From VRUE01 sp963805455 (lineage in GTDB: Bacteria > Actinomycetota > Thermoleophilia > Solirubrobacterales > 70-9), in contig CAWDUJ010000006.1 of the NCBI GenBank assembly GCA_963805455.1, forward strand, positions 124,001 to 188,000: a stretch of DNA of 64,000 nt. Reading direction: 5' to 3'. Under the pieces are notes generated by a model. The model was given only the letters and a program-made list of their open reading frames with translations, was not told the DNA's origin and ran no database searches. The first letter of the stretch is position 1, and each line of letters opens with the position of its first letter. Positions 46,006-53,965 of the stretch are shown one piece after another. Made by a program: the position numbers and the translations under genes.

Positions 46006-46756
46006 GGGCCGAGACCTCCTCGGCGAGCGCGCGATATGCGTCCGACCCGCGGGAGACCGGGGCGTGCTCGGTCACCGGCAGCCCGTAGCTCGGGGCCTCG
46101 GCGAGCCTGACGCTGCGGGGGATGACCGTGTCGAAGACCATTTCCGGAAAGTGATCGCGCAACTCCCGCTCAACGTCCTGGGCCAAGCGCGTGCGCTCGT
46201 CATGCATAGTGATCAACAGGCCCGACACGTTCAGCGAGGGATTCAACTCACGCCGGATCATCCCCACCGTGTCAAGGAACTGGACCAGGCCCTCGAGTGC
46301 GAGGTACTCGGCCTGGACCGGGACGATCACCCTGTCCGCCGCGACCAGGGCGTTGACGCTGACCGGGCCGAGCGAGGGCGGGCAGTCGAGCATCGTGAAG
46401 GCAAACCGCTCGCGGACCGGGCCGAGCCGTTCGCGCAATCGGGTCTCCGAGCCCTCGAGTCGCGGCAGCTCGACCGAGGCGCCGGCGAGGTCGCGGCTGG
46501 CGGGGACGAGCCAGAGATTGTCGGGGCCGGCGGGGCGGGCGGCTGCGGCGACGGAGACCTCGCCGATCAGGCAGTCATAGGAGGACGGGTGGGCGTCACG
46601 GTCGCCGCCGAGAGCGGTCGTCGCATTGCACTGCGGATCGAGGTCGACCAGCAGGGTCTGGGCGCCGGCCTTGGCGATGCAGGCGGCGAGGTTGACCGCG
46701 GTGGTCGTCTTCCCGACCCCACCCTTCTGGTTGGCGACTGCGTGGACCAAGCCCAT
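45998..46756 (-). CDS. parA: chromosome partitioning ATPase ParA (Soj)
   Basis: 252 aa. Deviant Walker A K-G-G-V-G-K-T-T-T near the N-terminus, D-L-D-P-Q-C-N-A-T and D-C-P-P-S-L-G motifs, and I-P-R-S-V-R-L-A-E-A-P-S-Y-G near the end are typical of chromosomal ParA/Soj. Acts with ParB in origin segregation. Separated from rsmG by 87 bp containing a dispersed element. Confidence 0.97.
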   Translation of the reverse strand: MGLVHAVANQKGGVGKTTTAVNLAACIAKAGAQTLLVDLDPQCNATTALGGDRDAHPSSYDCLIGEVSVAAAARPAGPDNLWLVPASRDLAGASVELPRLEGSETRLRERLGPVRERFAFTMLDCPPSLGPVSVNALVAADRVIVPVQAEYLALEGLVQFLDTVGMIRRELNPSLNVSGLLITMHDERTRLAQDVERELRDHFPEMVFDTVIPRSVRLAEAPSYGLPVTEHAPVSRGSDAYRALAEEVSARG

Positions 46757-46763
46757 TACACAA

Positions 46764-46828
46764 ATGCTCCGCGCTTCGCTCGCGGCGCGAGGAACCGGAT
46801 ATGCGCGCTTGCTCCCTCCGCGTTCATG
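46764..46828. repeat. core element, GCTCGC-flanked subtype
   Basis: Core AGGAACCGGATATGCG at 46790-46805, flanked by CTTCGCTCGCGGCGCG and CTTGCTCCCTCCGCGTTC, closely matching the copy at 39851. A 5-bp stem GCGCG/CGCGC can form around a 14-nt loop. It occupies the rsmG-parA gap. Confidence 0.8.
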
Positions 46829-46843
46829 GCCGCAGACTAGCCC

Positions 46844-47533
46844 TCAGCCGCGGGGGCGCTTCTTCGCCATTCCCGGACGTCGCGGAAGATCGCTCGGAGT
46901 CGGGCCCGTCTTTCGCAGCAGGTGCAGGTGGCGGTGGCGGCTGCCGGCGTAGGGACCGACGTCGAGCACCTGCTCGACGTCCATCGCCAACCTCGGTGCG
47001 GCGCGGGCGGCCTGCGCCTCCTCATCCTCGTCCCGCCGCCCCTTCCAGGCGACCAGCACTCCACCCTCGCGGAGAAGCGGCGAGGCCAGCTCGGCCAGGG
47101 TCGAGAGCCGACCGACGGCGCGCGCCGTGACGGCGTCGTAGGCCTCCCTGCCCTCCCCTACCTCCACCGCCCAATCCTCCGAGCGGGTGTTGAGAACCCT
47201 CGCGTTGTCGATCCCGGCGGCCTCGATCGCGCGCTCGATGAAGGCGCACTTGCGCCCGACCGACTCGATCAGGTCGACCTTCGCCGCGGGCAGCGCAACG
47301 GCGAGCGGCAGGCCGGGGAAACCGGCGCCGGCGCCGATATCGGCGATCCGCCCCGCGGCGCGGAGGCCGGCGAACTCGAGGCCGGTGAGGCTGTCGGCGA
47401 CGTGGACCTTCCAGCCCTGGTCGGGCTCGACCACCGAGCTGACCGATGCCCGCTCCTCGGCGAGGAGCTCGAGAACCGTGTGCAGCGCGGCCCGTTCCGC
47501 TTCGCCGAGCGGCGAGGTCGGGTCGTGACTCAC
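46844..47533 (-). CDS. rsmG: 16S rRNA (guanine-N7) methyltransferase RsmG
   Basis: 229 aa, GTG start overlapping the jag stop. SAM motif I-G-A-G-A-G-F-P-G-L-P is the RsmG signature; E-S-V-G-R-K-C-A-F and A-V-G-R-L follow. It methylates N7 of G527 of 16S rRNA. Standard place in the rpmH-parB operon. Confidence 0.96.
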   Translation of the reverse strand: MSHDPTSPLGEAERAALHTVLELLAEERASVSSVVEPDQGWKVHVADSLTGLEFAGLRAAGRIADIGAGAGFPGLPLAVALPAAKVDLIESVGRKCAFIERAIEAAGIDNARVLNTRSEDWAVEVGEGREAYDAVTARAVGRLSTLAELASPLLREGGVLVAWKGRRDEDEEAQAARAAPRLAMDVEQVLDVGPYAGSRHRHLHLLRKTGPTPSDLPRRPGMAKKRPRG

Positions 47534-48024
47534 TCGTCTGAGACAAGCGGCGCGACGACCACGCAGCGGTGGGGCTCGTCGCCTTCGCTGTAGGTCTCGA
47601 CGCCGGCGCGATCCCTGAGGAACTCGTGGACGACACGCCGCTCCTGGGCGCTCATCGGGTCCATCTCGACGATCCGGTTGGCGCTCAGCGCCTGCTCCGC
47701 GGCCCGGGCCGCGCGGGCGGTGAGGACCTCGCGGCGACGCTCGCGATAGCCGGCCGCGTCGAGCAGAACCCGCTTGCGCTCTCGGATCCCGCGAAATGCC
47801 GCCTGGTGGCAGAGCAGCTGCAGCGCGTCGATCGTCTGGCCGCGGCGCCCGATCAGGAGCCCGTAGTCGTCCTCGCCGCCGACGACCGCTTCGATCGCGT
47901 CATCGTCCTCGGTGACCTCGACATCGCCCTCGAGATCGAGCTCGTCCAGCACACCCTCGACCAGCTCGCGCACCCTCTCGGCCGGCTCCTCCGGCCACTC
48001 CCTCTGCTCACTCGAGTCGTTCAC
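47530..48024 (-). CDS. jag: KH/R3H domain RNA-binding protein (Jag/KhpB)
   Basis: 164 aa from a GTG at 48024, chosen because AGGGTGAG precedes it at proper distance; a GTG at 48072 would add 16 residues. KH-like motif L-I-G-R-R-G-Q-T-I-D-A-L, then an R3H domain with M-S-A-Q-E-R-R-V-V-H. Partner of KhpA and encoded after yidC in many bacteria. The acidic N-terminal linker lacks a long Jag-N domain. Confidence 0.92.
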   Translation of the reverse strand: MNDSSEQREWPEEPAERVRELVEGVLDELDLEGDVEVTEDDDAIEAVVGGEDDYGLLIGRRGQTIDALQLLCHQAAFRGIRERKRVLLDAAGYRERRREVLTARAARAAEQALSANRIVEMDPMSAQERRVVHEFLRDRAGVETYSEGDEPHRCVVVAPLVSDE

Positions 48025-48121
48025 GATTCTCACCCTATCCACGATCGGCAGAAGGAGGGGCGATGAACCCACCCTCCCGCGAAATCCGCCAGAAGGTCGA
48101 CAGCTGAGGCCTGGAGGGACG

Positions 48122-48197
48122 GGGTTTGTTTCCCCGTCAGCGGACGGATACTCAGAGCGAGCGAAGCGAGCGAGTCCGAGGACGGGGGAACAGACCC
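48122..48197. repeat. nested palindromic element between yidC and jag
   Basis: Outer arms GGGTTTGTTTCCCCGTC (48122-48138) and GACGGGGGAACAGACCC (48181-48197) pair apart from two G-T pairs. An inner pair CGGAC/GTCCG encloses GGATACTCA and an AGCGAGCG-rich palindrome. Same plan and same GGATACTCA box as the element at 59037. Confidence 0.82.
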
Positions 48198-48201
48198 GGT
48201 C

Positions 48202-48954
48202 CTACCTTCGTCTCTTCTTCTTTTTGGGCGGTTTGGGAGGCGGTTTCGCCGCCGCCTGCTCCTCCGGGGTGGGCACGGCCGGCGCCGGGATCAATTTCGC
48301 CGCGACGTAGGACTGGCCGACGGTCCAGAAGTTGGTCGTGATCCAGTAGAGGCTGAGGCCGGCGGGGACGGCCGGGACGAAGAAGAGGCCGACCAGGGCG
48401 AAGGCGCCGAGCATCACGTACTGCTGCGCGCCCGCAGCGGTCGGGGAGGAGCGCATCGTGATGTAGGTCGAGAGCGCCATCGAGCCGCCGAAGAGGATCA
48501 ACAGCACGATCAGCTCGGCCCCGTGGGGCTTTTCGATCACCGAGTTGATGAATGCCCAACTGGCGCCGCCCGAGGCTTCGACGTCTTCCTGGAAGCTGTC
48601 GCCACGCAGGGTCCGGAACAGGGCGAAGAAGATCGGCAGCTGGAGAAGAAGCGGCAGGCACGAGGCCAGCGGGTTGACTTTGTTCTCCTGGTAGAAGCGC
48701 ATCATCTCCTGCTGCTGGCGCTGGCGATCGTTCTTGTATTTCTCCTGGATCGCTTTGATCTGGGGCTGCAGCGCCTGAAGCGCGCGCATGCCTTTGATCT
48801 GTTTATAGGTCAGCGGGATCAGGATCGCCCGGACGCAGACGGTGAGGGCGATGATCGAGGTCCCCCAGCTGAGTCCGACGTTGTCGTGGAAGAAGTTGAG
48901 GACGGATTCGGCGACGTTCTCGAGCGGTTCCAGGATGTCGGCGAACGGGATCAC
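48202..48954 (-). CDS. yidC: membrane protein insertase YidC
   Basis: 250 aa, GTG start overlapping the yidD stop. Short Gram-positive type without the large periplasmic domain. Helices at about 26-46, 98-118, 145-165 and 180-205, the hydrophilic-groove Arg in C-V-R-A-I-L-I-P-L, the coiled-coil loop Q-P-Q-I-K-A-I-Q-E-K-Y, and a Lys/Pro-rich ribosome-binding tail (P-P-K-K-K-K-R-R-R). Confidence 0.97.
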   Translation of the reverse strand: MIPFADILEPLENVAESVLNFFHDNVGLSWGTSIIALTVCVRAILIPLTYKQIKGMRALQALQPQIKAIQEKYKNDRQRQQQEMMRFYQENKVNPLASCLPLLLQLPIFFALFRTLRGDSFQEDVEASGGASWAFINSVIEKPHGAELIVLLILFGGSMALSTYITMRSSPTAAGAQQYVMLGAFALVGLFFVPAVPAGLSLYWITTNFWTVGQSYVAAKLIPAPAVPTPEEQAAAKPPPKPPKKKKRRR

Positions 48955-49223
48955 TGGCGCACCTCGCCGTGATGGGCGCTCGGGTCGACGGGGCCGACCC
49001 TGAGGGTGAAGTGGCGCGGCACCGGGTCGAAACCGCCGTGGCTGAACGGGTTGCAGCGGAGCAGGCGCCAGCCGGCGAGCAGCAGGCCGCGGGCGGCGCC
49101 GAAGCGCCGGATCGACTCGCCGGCGTAGGCCGAGCAGGTCGGCTCGTACTTGCAGCGGCGCGGCAGAGCCGGCGAGACCAGGCGGCGGTAGGCGTCGACG
49201 AGCGCCAGGAGAAGGCGTTTCAC
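48951..49223 (-). CDS. yidD: membrane protein insertion efficiency factor YidD
   Basis: 90 aa, GTG start overlapping the rnpA stop. Family motif C-K-Y-E-P-T-C-S-A-Y-A and C-N-P-F-S-H-G-G-F-D-P-V. The start codon lies inside the parS site at 49216-49231. Confidence 0.96.
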   Translation of the reverse strand: MKRLLLALVDAYRRLVSPALPRRCKYEPTCSAYAGESIRRFGAARGLLLAGWRLLRCNPFSHGGFDPVPRHFTLRVGPVDPSAHHGEVRQ

Positions 49224-49231
49224 GTGGAACG
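49216..49231. promoter_or_regulatory. parS centromere-like site
   Basis: CGTTTCACGTGGAACG matches the bacterial parS consensus TGTTTCACGTGAAACA at 13 of 16 positions, and the inner 14 bases fit the accepted GTTTCACGTGGAAC variant. It lies across the rnpA stop and yidD start, about 3 kb from parAB and close to dnaA, as expected. Confidence 0.85.
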
Positions 49232-49594
49232 CTCCGAGGGGATTCCCGCCTCGGCGAGGGCCTCGTCCAGGCTCGTCTGGGCTCCCTCGAGCCCCTCCCG
49301 CTCGATCAGCTCGCCGATTTCCGGACGCGCGACGAGGACGAAGTCGTGCCCGACCGGAAGCCGGTCAGAAGCTGCCCAGAACGCCTCGCGGAGGACCCGC
49401 TTGACCCGATTCCGCTCGACGGCGCCGCCGACTTTGCGGCTCGCCGAGACACCGAGCCTGATCTCGGAGTCCTCGCCGTCCTCGCCGCGGCGGGGAAAGC
49501 TGTAGAGCACGAGGTAACGAGTCGCGTGGGATGAGCCGTCGCGGTAGACGCGGTCGAACTCGCCGCTGCGCGAGAGGCGCCGTCGCTTCGGCAT
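49220..49594 (-). CDS. rnpA: ribonuclease P protein component
   Basis: 124 aa from the ATG at 49594 (M-P-K-R-R-R-L). The frame is open upstream, but that stretch covers rpmH. The family's R-N-R-V-K-R-V-L-R-E-A-F RNA-binding motif is present, with R-L-S-R-S-G-E-F-D near the start. It starts 3 bp after the rpmH stop. Confidence 0.96.
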   Translation of the reverse strand: MPKRRRLSRSGEFDRVYRDGSSHATRYLVLYSFPRRGEDGEDSEIRLGVSASRKVGGAVERNRVKRVLREAFWAASDRLPVGHDFVLVARPEIGELIEREGLEGAQTSLDEALAEAGIPSERST

Positions 49595-49596
49595 CT

Positions 49597-49731
49597 CTAT
49601 GGCGTCAGGCGCTTCCGGCCTTTGCGGCGGCGCCGGCTGAGGATCGCGCGACCCCCCCGGGTGCTCATCCGCGCCCGGAAGCCGTGGGTCTTGGCCCGCT
49701 TGCGCTTCTTCGGCTGGTAGGTCCGCTTCAT
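49597..49731 (-). CDS. rpmH: 50S ribosomal protein L34
   Basis: 44 aa from the ATG at 49731. Typical L34: M-K-R-T-Y-Q-P-K-K-R-K-R at the start and R-R-R-K-G-R-K-R-L near the end. First gene of the minus-strand origin operon; its 76-bp upstream gap with dnaA must hold divergent promoters. Confidence 0.98.
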   Translation of the reverse strand: MKRTYQPKKRKRAKTHGFRARMSTRGGRAILSRRRRKGRKRLTP

Positions 49732-49807
49732 TGGCCGTCGCAGTATACGGACGCGGGCGCCGGGCCTGCCCGAACGATTTCTCGGCATTTGCGAGGCGGC
49801 CCGAATC

Positions 49808-51163
49808 GTGCCCGCGGCCCGTCGCTATGGTCGGCTGGAGGTGCACGATGACGCGGATCGACAGAGTCTCGAAGCTCTCTGGGGAGAGGTCCAGGCGCGA
49901 CTGCGGGCCTCGGTCCCCGAGTCCACCTTCCGCCTCTGGCTGGAGCCGCTGCGAGTGGTCGGCGGGCGCGGCAGGACCCTCTACCTAGGCGCGCCGGAGG
50001 GGATCCGGGCCTGGGTAGAGCGCCGCTACTCCTCGCTGATCCGCGACGGCCTCGCCGAAGCCGGTGCCGAGTTCGAGGACGTCAGCTTCGGGGCAGCCGA
50101 GCATGGCGGCGAAAGCGCTGAGGAGGAAGCGGAGCTCAATCCCCATCACAGCTTCGACAGGTTCGTGATCGGCGGCGGCAACCGTCTCGCCCACGCCGCG
50201 GCGCTGGCCGTGGCCGAGGCGCCCTCGGAGGCCTACAACCCCCTGTTCCTTCACGGCCCCCCCGGGCTCGGCAAGACGCACCTCCTCGGCGCGATCGCCA
50301 ACTACCTGCGGATTCACGCCCCCGAGCTCGAGGTCCGGTACACGACCGCCGAGCGGTTCACCGGCGAGTTCGTCGCGGCGCTGCGCTCGAGCGGCGCCGA
50401 GCGGTTCAAGGAAAGGCACCGCGACCTCGACGTCCTCCTCGTCGACGACGTCCAGTTCCTCGAGGGCAAGCAGGCCACCGAGGAGGAGTTCTTCCACACC
50501 TTCAACGCCCTCTACGAAGGCGGCAGCCAGCTCGTCCTCTCCGCCGACCGCCTGCCGAGCGAACTTTCGACACTCGCCGAGCGGTTGCGCGACCGCTTCG
50601 AGTGGGGCCTGACCGTCCCGGTCGGGCACCCCGACCTGGCGACCCGGCTCACGGTTCTGCGGCGCCTGGCACGCGAGGCCGGCCTCGAGACGGGGAGCCG
50701 CGACGCCCTGACCGAGCTCGCGGCGCGGATCGACACCAACGTCCGGCGACTGCACGGTGCGCTGACGCAGGTCATCGCCCACTCGTCGATCACGGCCGAG
50801 CCACTCAGCACCGAGCTCGTCGAAAAGCTCGTCCCCAGGACCAATCGGCGCGGTGATTCCGACCCGGTCGAAGCGATCCAGGCCGCGGTCGCGGCCGAGT
50901 TCGAGATCTCGGCCGAGGTGCTGGTCGGCCCCTCCCGGGCCGCGGTCCCGGTCCGAGCCCGCCACGTCGCGATCCTGCTCACCCGCGAGCGCACCGAGCT
51001 CTCGCTGCCGGAGATCGGAAAGCGCTTCGGCGGTCGCGACCACTCGACCGTGCTCAACTCGATCCGCCGCGCCGAAGCCGCGGTTGGCGAGGACGACAGC
51101 CTGCGCGACCGTGTCAACAGCCTGCGCGAGACGATCCACAATCCCTCCAGGCGGGCCGGCTGA
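49808..51163 (+). CDS. dnaA: chromosomal replication initiator DnaA
   Basis: 451 aa from a GTG; a GTG at 49841 is an alternative. Domain I (about 20-90), a short linker (domain II), the AAA+ domain with Walker A G-P-P-G-L-G-K-T-H (about 150) and Walker B L-L-V-D-D-V-Q-F (about 210), and domain IV with the DnaA-box signature G-G-R-D-H-S-T-V-L-N-S. Divergent from rpmH, followed by an oriC candidate and dnaN. Confidence 0.98.
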   Translation: MPAARRYGRLEVHDDADRQSLEALWGEVQARLRASVPESTFRLWLEPLRVVGGRGRTLYLGAPEGIRAWVERRYSSLIRDGLAEAGAEFEDVSFGAAEHGGESAEEEAELNPHHSFDRFVIGGGNRLAHAAALAVAEAPSEAYNPLFLHGPPGLGKTHLLGAIANYLRIHAPELEVRYTTAERFTGEFVAALRSSGAERFKERHRDLDVLLVDDVQFLEGKQATEEEFFHTFNALYEGGSQLVLSADRLPSELSTLAERLRDRFEWGLTVPVGHPDLATRLTVLRRLAREAGLETGSRDALTELAARIDTNVRRLHGALTQVIAHSSITAEPLSTELVEKLVPRTNRRGDSDPVEAIQAAVAAEFEISAEVLVGPSRAAVPVRARHVAILLTRERTELSLPEIGKRFGGRDHSTVLNSIRRAEAAVGEDDSLRDRVNSLRETIHNPSRRAG

Positions 51164-51265
51164 CGGCCGACGCCGCTGTAAGAATCAATGCTCCCCCACA
51201 ATCCAGTCCACAACCCGCAAGCCCCATCATGGTGGGGAATCACTACTCCTCGGCCCGTTTCCACA
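51132..51265. other. oriC: candidate replication origin with degenerate DnaA boxes
   Basis: Four CCACA-containing nonamers, all in one orientation, lie at the dnaA 3' end and in the dnaA-dnaN gap: CGATCCACA (51132), TCCCCCACA (51192), CAGTCCACA (51204) and GTTTCCACA (51257). None is a perfect TTATCCACA. A short hairpin CCCCA-N6-TGGGG (51222-51237) is also present. Location matches actinobacterial oriC, but the 134-bp gap is small. Confidence 0.4.
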
Positions 51266-51297
51266 GGCCCTAAATCAACTCGATAGGGAGTTTGTCT

Positions 51298-52404
51298 TTG
51301 AAGCTGACCACGGAACGAGAAGAGCTTTCCTCCAAGCTCTCGACGGTCTCCCGCGCGGTATCGACAAGAGCCGCGACGCAGGCGCTGTCGGGAATCCTCG
51401 TCGCTGCTTCGGAGGACTCGGTCGCTCTCAGCGCGACCGATGGGGAGATCGGCCTCCGCACCGAGCTCGCCGCGACCGTCGAGAGCGCCGGCACGGTCCT
51501 GCTTCCCGGCCGGCTGCTTGCGGATCTCGTCCGCTCGCTCGCCGACGACAAGGTCGAGATCGAGCTGCGCGAGTCGGAGCGCGACGTCGAGATCCGCTGC
51601 GGCGGCTCGCGCTTCCACGTGCGGACGCTTCCGGCGGAGGACTTTCCCAAGGTTCCGGTCGCTGACGGCGAGCCGCTGACGATCCCGGGCAAGGCGCTCT
51701 CCGAAACCGTCGACCTGGTCGCCCCCGCGGCCTCCCAGGACGATATGCGCCCGGTTCTGACCGGAGTCCTGGTCAGCGCCGCGGGCGAGGAGATGACGAT
51801 GGTCGCCACCGACTCCTACCGGCTCGCGGTGAAGCGGACGCCGCTGGAGGGCGGGATCGGCGGCGAGCTCGAGGCGAACATCCCGGCCCGCGCCCTGCGC
51901 GAGCTGGGCCGGATCGTCGGCGCCGACGACGTCGAGGAGGTGAAGGTCAGCCTGCTTCCCAACCAGGCGGTTTTCCAGGCAGGGGCGGTCCTCCTCAACA
52001 CGAGGCTGATCGACGGCCAATTCCCTAACTTTCAACAACTCCTGCCGGAGTCCTACGAGCACGACGTCAGATTGACCCGGTCCGAGTTCCTCGAAGTCGC
52101 CCGCCGTGTCAGCCAGCTCGCACAGCGCAACGCCCCGCTGCGGCTCTCGTTCACCGAGGGGGAGTTGAAGGTTTCCGCCTCGACTCCCGATGTCGGCGAC
52201 GCGGAGGAGACGATGCCCGCCGCATTCGACGGGGAGCCGCTCGAGATCGGGTTCAACCCCGACTTCCTCAAGGACGGGATCGACAGCGTCGAGGGCGACG
52301 AGGTGATGCTGCGGCTGATCTCGCCGCTGCGGCCGGGCCTGTTGCAGCCGGTCGACAACGAAGACTTCCGCTACCTGGTGATGCCGATCCGCCTCAACGT
52401 CTGA
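51298..52404 (+). CDS. dnaN: DNA polymerase III sliding clamp (beta subunit)
   Basis: 368 aa from the TTG at 51298, chosen because GGGAG (51286-51290) lies 7 nt upstream; the TTG at 51292 is too close. The protein then begins M-K-L-T-T-E-R, as is common. Three topologically similar clamp domains; C-terminal Y-L-V-M-P-I-R-L. Second gene of the dnaA-dnaN-recF-dciA series. Confidence 0.97.
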   Translation: MKLTTEREELSSKLSTVSRAVSTRAATQALSGILVAASEDSVALSATDGEIGLRTELAATVESAGTVLLPGRLLADLVRSLADDKVEIELRESERDVEIRCGGSRFHVRTLPAEDFPKVPVADGEPLTIPGKALSETVDLVAPAASQDDMRPVLTGVLVSAAGEEMTMVATDSYRLAVKRTPLEGGIGGELEANIPARALRELGRIVGADDVEEVKVSLLPNQAVFQAGAVLLNTRLIDGQFPNFQQLLPESYEHDVRLTRSEFLEVARRVSQLAQRNAPLRLSFTEGELKVSASTPDVGDAEETMPAAFDGEPLEIGFNPDFLKDGIDSVEGDEVMLRLISPLRPGLLQPVDNEDFRYLVMPIRLNV

Positions 52405-52416
52405 GGACGGGCCCCG

Positions 52417-53508
52417 GTGCTGGTCACCGCCGTCGATGCCAATCCCTCGCGGAGCCTGGTCGACGCGAGGATCGAGCTCGGCTCCGGGGTGGCGAGCCTG
52501 ATCGGACCCAACGGCGCCGGGAAGACGAACCTCCTCGAGGCCCTCTACTTCGCCCTGACCGGCCGCTCGTTCCGGACCTCGGACCGGCGCGACCTGATTC
52601 CGTTCGGAGGGCAGCTGGCGAGGGCCGAGGCCGTCGTCCGCGACGACGACGGGATCGAGCACCGGCTCCTGGCGTCGGTGAGCCGGGCCGAGGGAAGGCG
52701 CCACCTGCTCGACGGCAGTCCGGTCGATGCCGCGACCGCGGCGAGGCACCGTCCACCCGTCGCGGTCTTCTCCCCGGACCGACTGGCGCTGATCAAGGGG
52801 CCGCCGGCCGAGCGCCGCGCGCACGTCGACCGCTTCGTCGCCGCCCGCTGGCCGTCGAGGGCGGGGCTGAGGGTCCGGTTCGGCCAGGCCCTGGCGCAGC
52901 GCAACGCCCTGCTCTCCCGCGGTCCGTCGGGCGGCGGGGAGATCGAAGCCTGGGACGCATCTTTCGCCGAGGCTGCGGCGGCCCTCGTCGAAGCCCGGTC
53001 CGAGGCGCTGGAGGACCTCGCCCCGCGGTTCACCTCCTCGGCCGCCGAGCTCGGGTTGGAGGCCGCCGCAACGCTCGAGTACGCCCCGCGGGCGTCCGGC
53101 TCGGCCGAGGAGATCCGCGAGGGGCTCGCCGAGCGCCGCGAGGTCGACCTTCGGCTCGGCCGCAGCTCCTGGGGACCTCACCTCGACGAGGTGAAGATCG
53201 CCGCCGCCGACAGGGCCCTGCGCCGGTTCGGGTCCCAGGGTCAGCAGCGGACCGCCCTGTTGGCACTGCTCTTCGCCGAGCGGGCCGCGCTCGGCGAGGC
53301 CCGCCGGGTCACGCCGCTGCTGCTTCTGGACGACGTCATGAGCGAGCTCGACCCCGAGCGCCGCGAGCGCCTGGTCGAGCTCCTTGCCGGCCCCGGCCAG
53401 GTCGTGATCACCGCCGCGACCGAGGAGTCGGTGCCGCCGCCGCTGCGGGTCGCCGCGACCCGGATGCCGCTCGCGCAACCCGTCTCCGGCGCGGCCGAGG
53501 CGGCATGA
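52417..53508 (+). CDS. recF: DNA replication and repair protein RecF
   Basis: 363 aa, GTG start 12 bp after dnaN. Walker A G-P-N-G-A-G-K-T-N near residue 30, S-Q-G-Q-Q-R-T signature motif and Walker B L-L-L-L-D-D-V-M-S-E-L-D. SMC-like ATPase that helps load RecA at gaps. Confidence 0.96.
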   Translation: MLVTAVDANPSRSLVDARIELGSGVASLIGPNGAGKTNLLEALYFALTGRSFRTSDRRDLIPFGGQLARAEAVVRDDDGIEHRLLASVSRAEGRRHLLDGSPVDAATAARHRPPVAVFSPDRLALIKGPPAERRAHVDRFVAARWPSRAGLRVRFGQALAQRNALLSRGPSGGGEIEAWDASFAEAAAALVEARSEALEDLAPRFTSSAAELGLEAAATLEYAPRASGSAEEIREGLAERREVDLRLGRSSWGPHLDEVKIAAADRALRRFGSQGQQRTALLALLFAERAALGEARRVTPLLLLDDVMSELDPERRERLVELLAGPGQVVITAATEESVPPPLRVAATRMPLAQPVSGAAEAA

Positions 53509-53810
53509 CCCACCGCAGCGCACCGCGACCCGCTGCGGAAGGGCTGCGAGCGGCCCTCGAGCGGGCGGCTCCGAGGACCCGCCTCGCCGCCGTCCAGGCG
53601 GCCTGGGGGGAGACGGTGGGCGAGCGGATCGCCGCGGTCGCTCAGCCCGTCTCCGAAGCGGACTGCACCATCACGGTCGCCTGCTCGGACCCGGTCTGGG
53701 CCGACGAGCTCGACCTGATGCAGGAGCAGCTTCTGGCACGCCTCAGAGACCGCCTGGGGGACCAGTCTCCCGAGGGTTTGCGGTTCCGTGCGGATCGCAC
53801 ACGACCCTAA
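53505..53810 (+). CDS. DUF721/DciA-like protein
   Basis: 101 aa, ATG overlapping the recF stop (ATGA). W-G-E-T-V-G-E-R-I-A and C-S-D-P-V-W-A-D-E-L-D match the DUF721 family next to recF in actinobacteria; DciA relatives load or assist the replicative helicase. Short form with only the core domain. Confidence 0.88.
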   Translation: MTHRSAPRPAAEGLRAALERAAPRTRLAAVQAAWGETVGERIAAVAQPVSEADCTITVACSDPVWADELDLMQEQLLARLRDRLGDQSPEGLRFRADRTRP

Positions 53811-53903
53811 TTACATTTTATCCGTGTTTTGCAGGCTTTTTATTCCGAAACATCGGTTCTTCAGAGGGCCTGAACTGGTATCCTTATGTCAACTTGCATT
53901 TCT

Positions 53904-53948
53904 ACCCCGACCAAGCGTGTCGATCACGCCGTCCGGTCGGGGTTTTTC
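53904..53948 (+). terminator. terminator-like hairpin in the gyrB leader
   Basis: ACCCCGACC (53904-53912) pairs with GGTCGGGGT (53935-53943), followed by a T-run (TTTTT, 53943-53947). An inner hairpin GCGTG-TCGAT-CACGC (53915-53929) sits in the loop. It ends 6 nt before the gyrB ribosome binding site. It could end dciA transcripts or act as an attenuator of gyrB. Confidence 0.6.
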
Positions 53949-53965
53949 TGAGCAGAGAGGATCAA

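Noticed and set aside
49595..49846. Upstream extension of rnpA
   Set aside because: It overlaps rpmH in another frame; RnpA proteins begin close to M-P-K-R-R-R.
50512..53523. A 1003-codon minus-strand frame opposite dnaN and recF
   Set aside because: It is antisense to two certain genes. Long stop-free antisense frames are expected in very GC-rich DNA, and its composition is Arg/Gly-rich without motifs.
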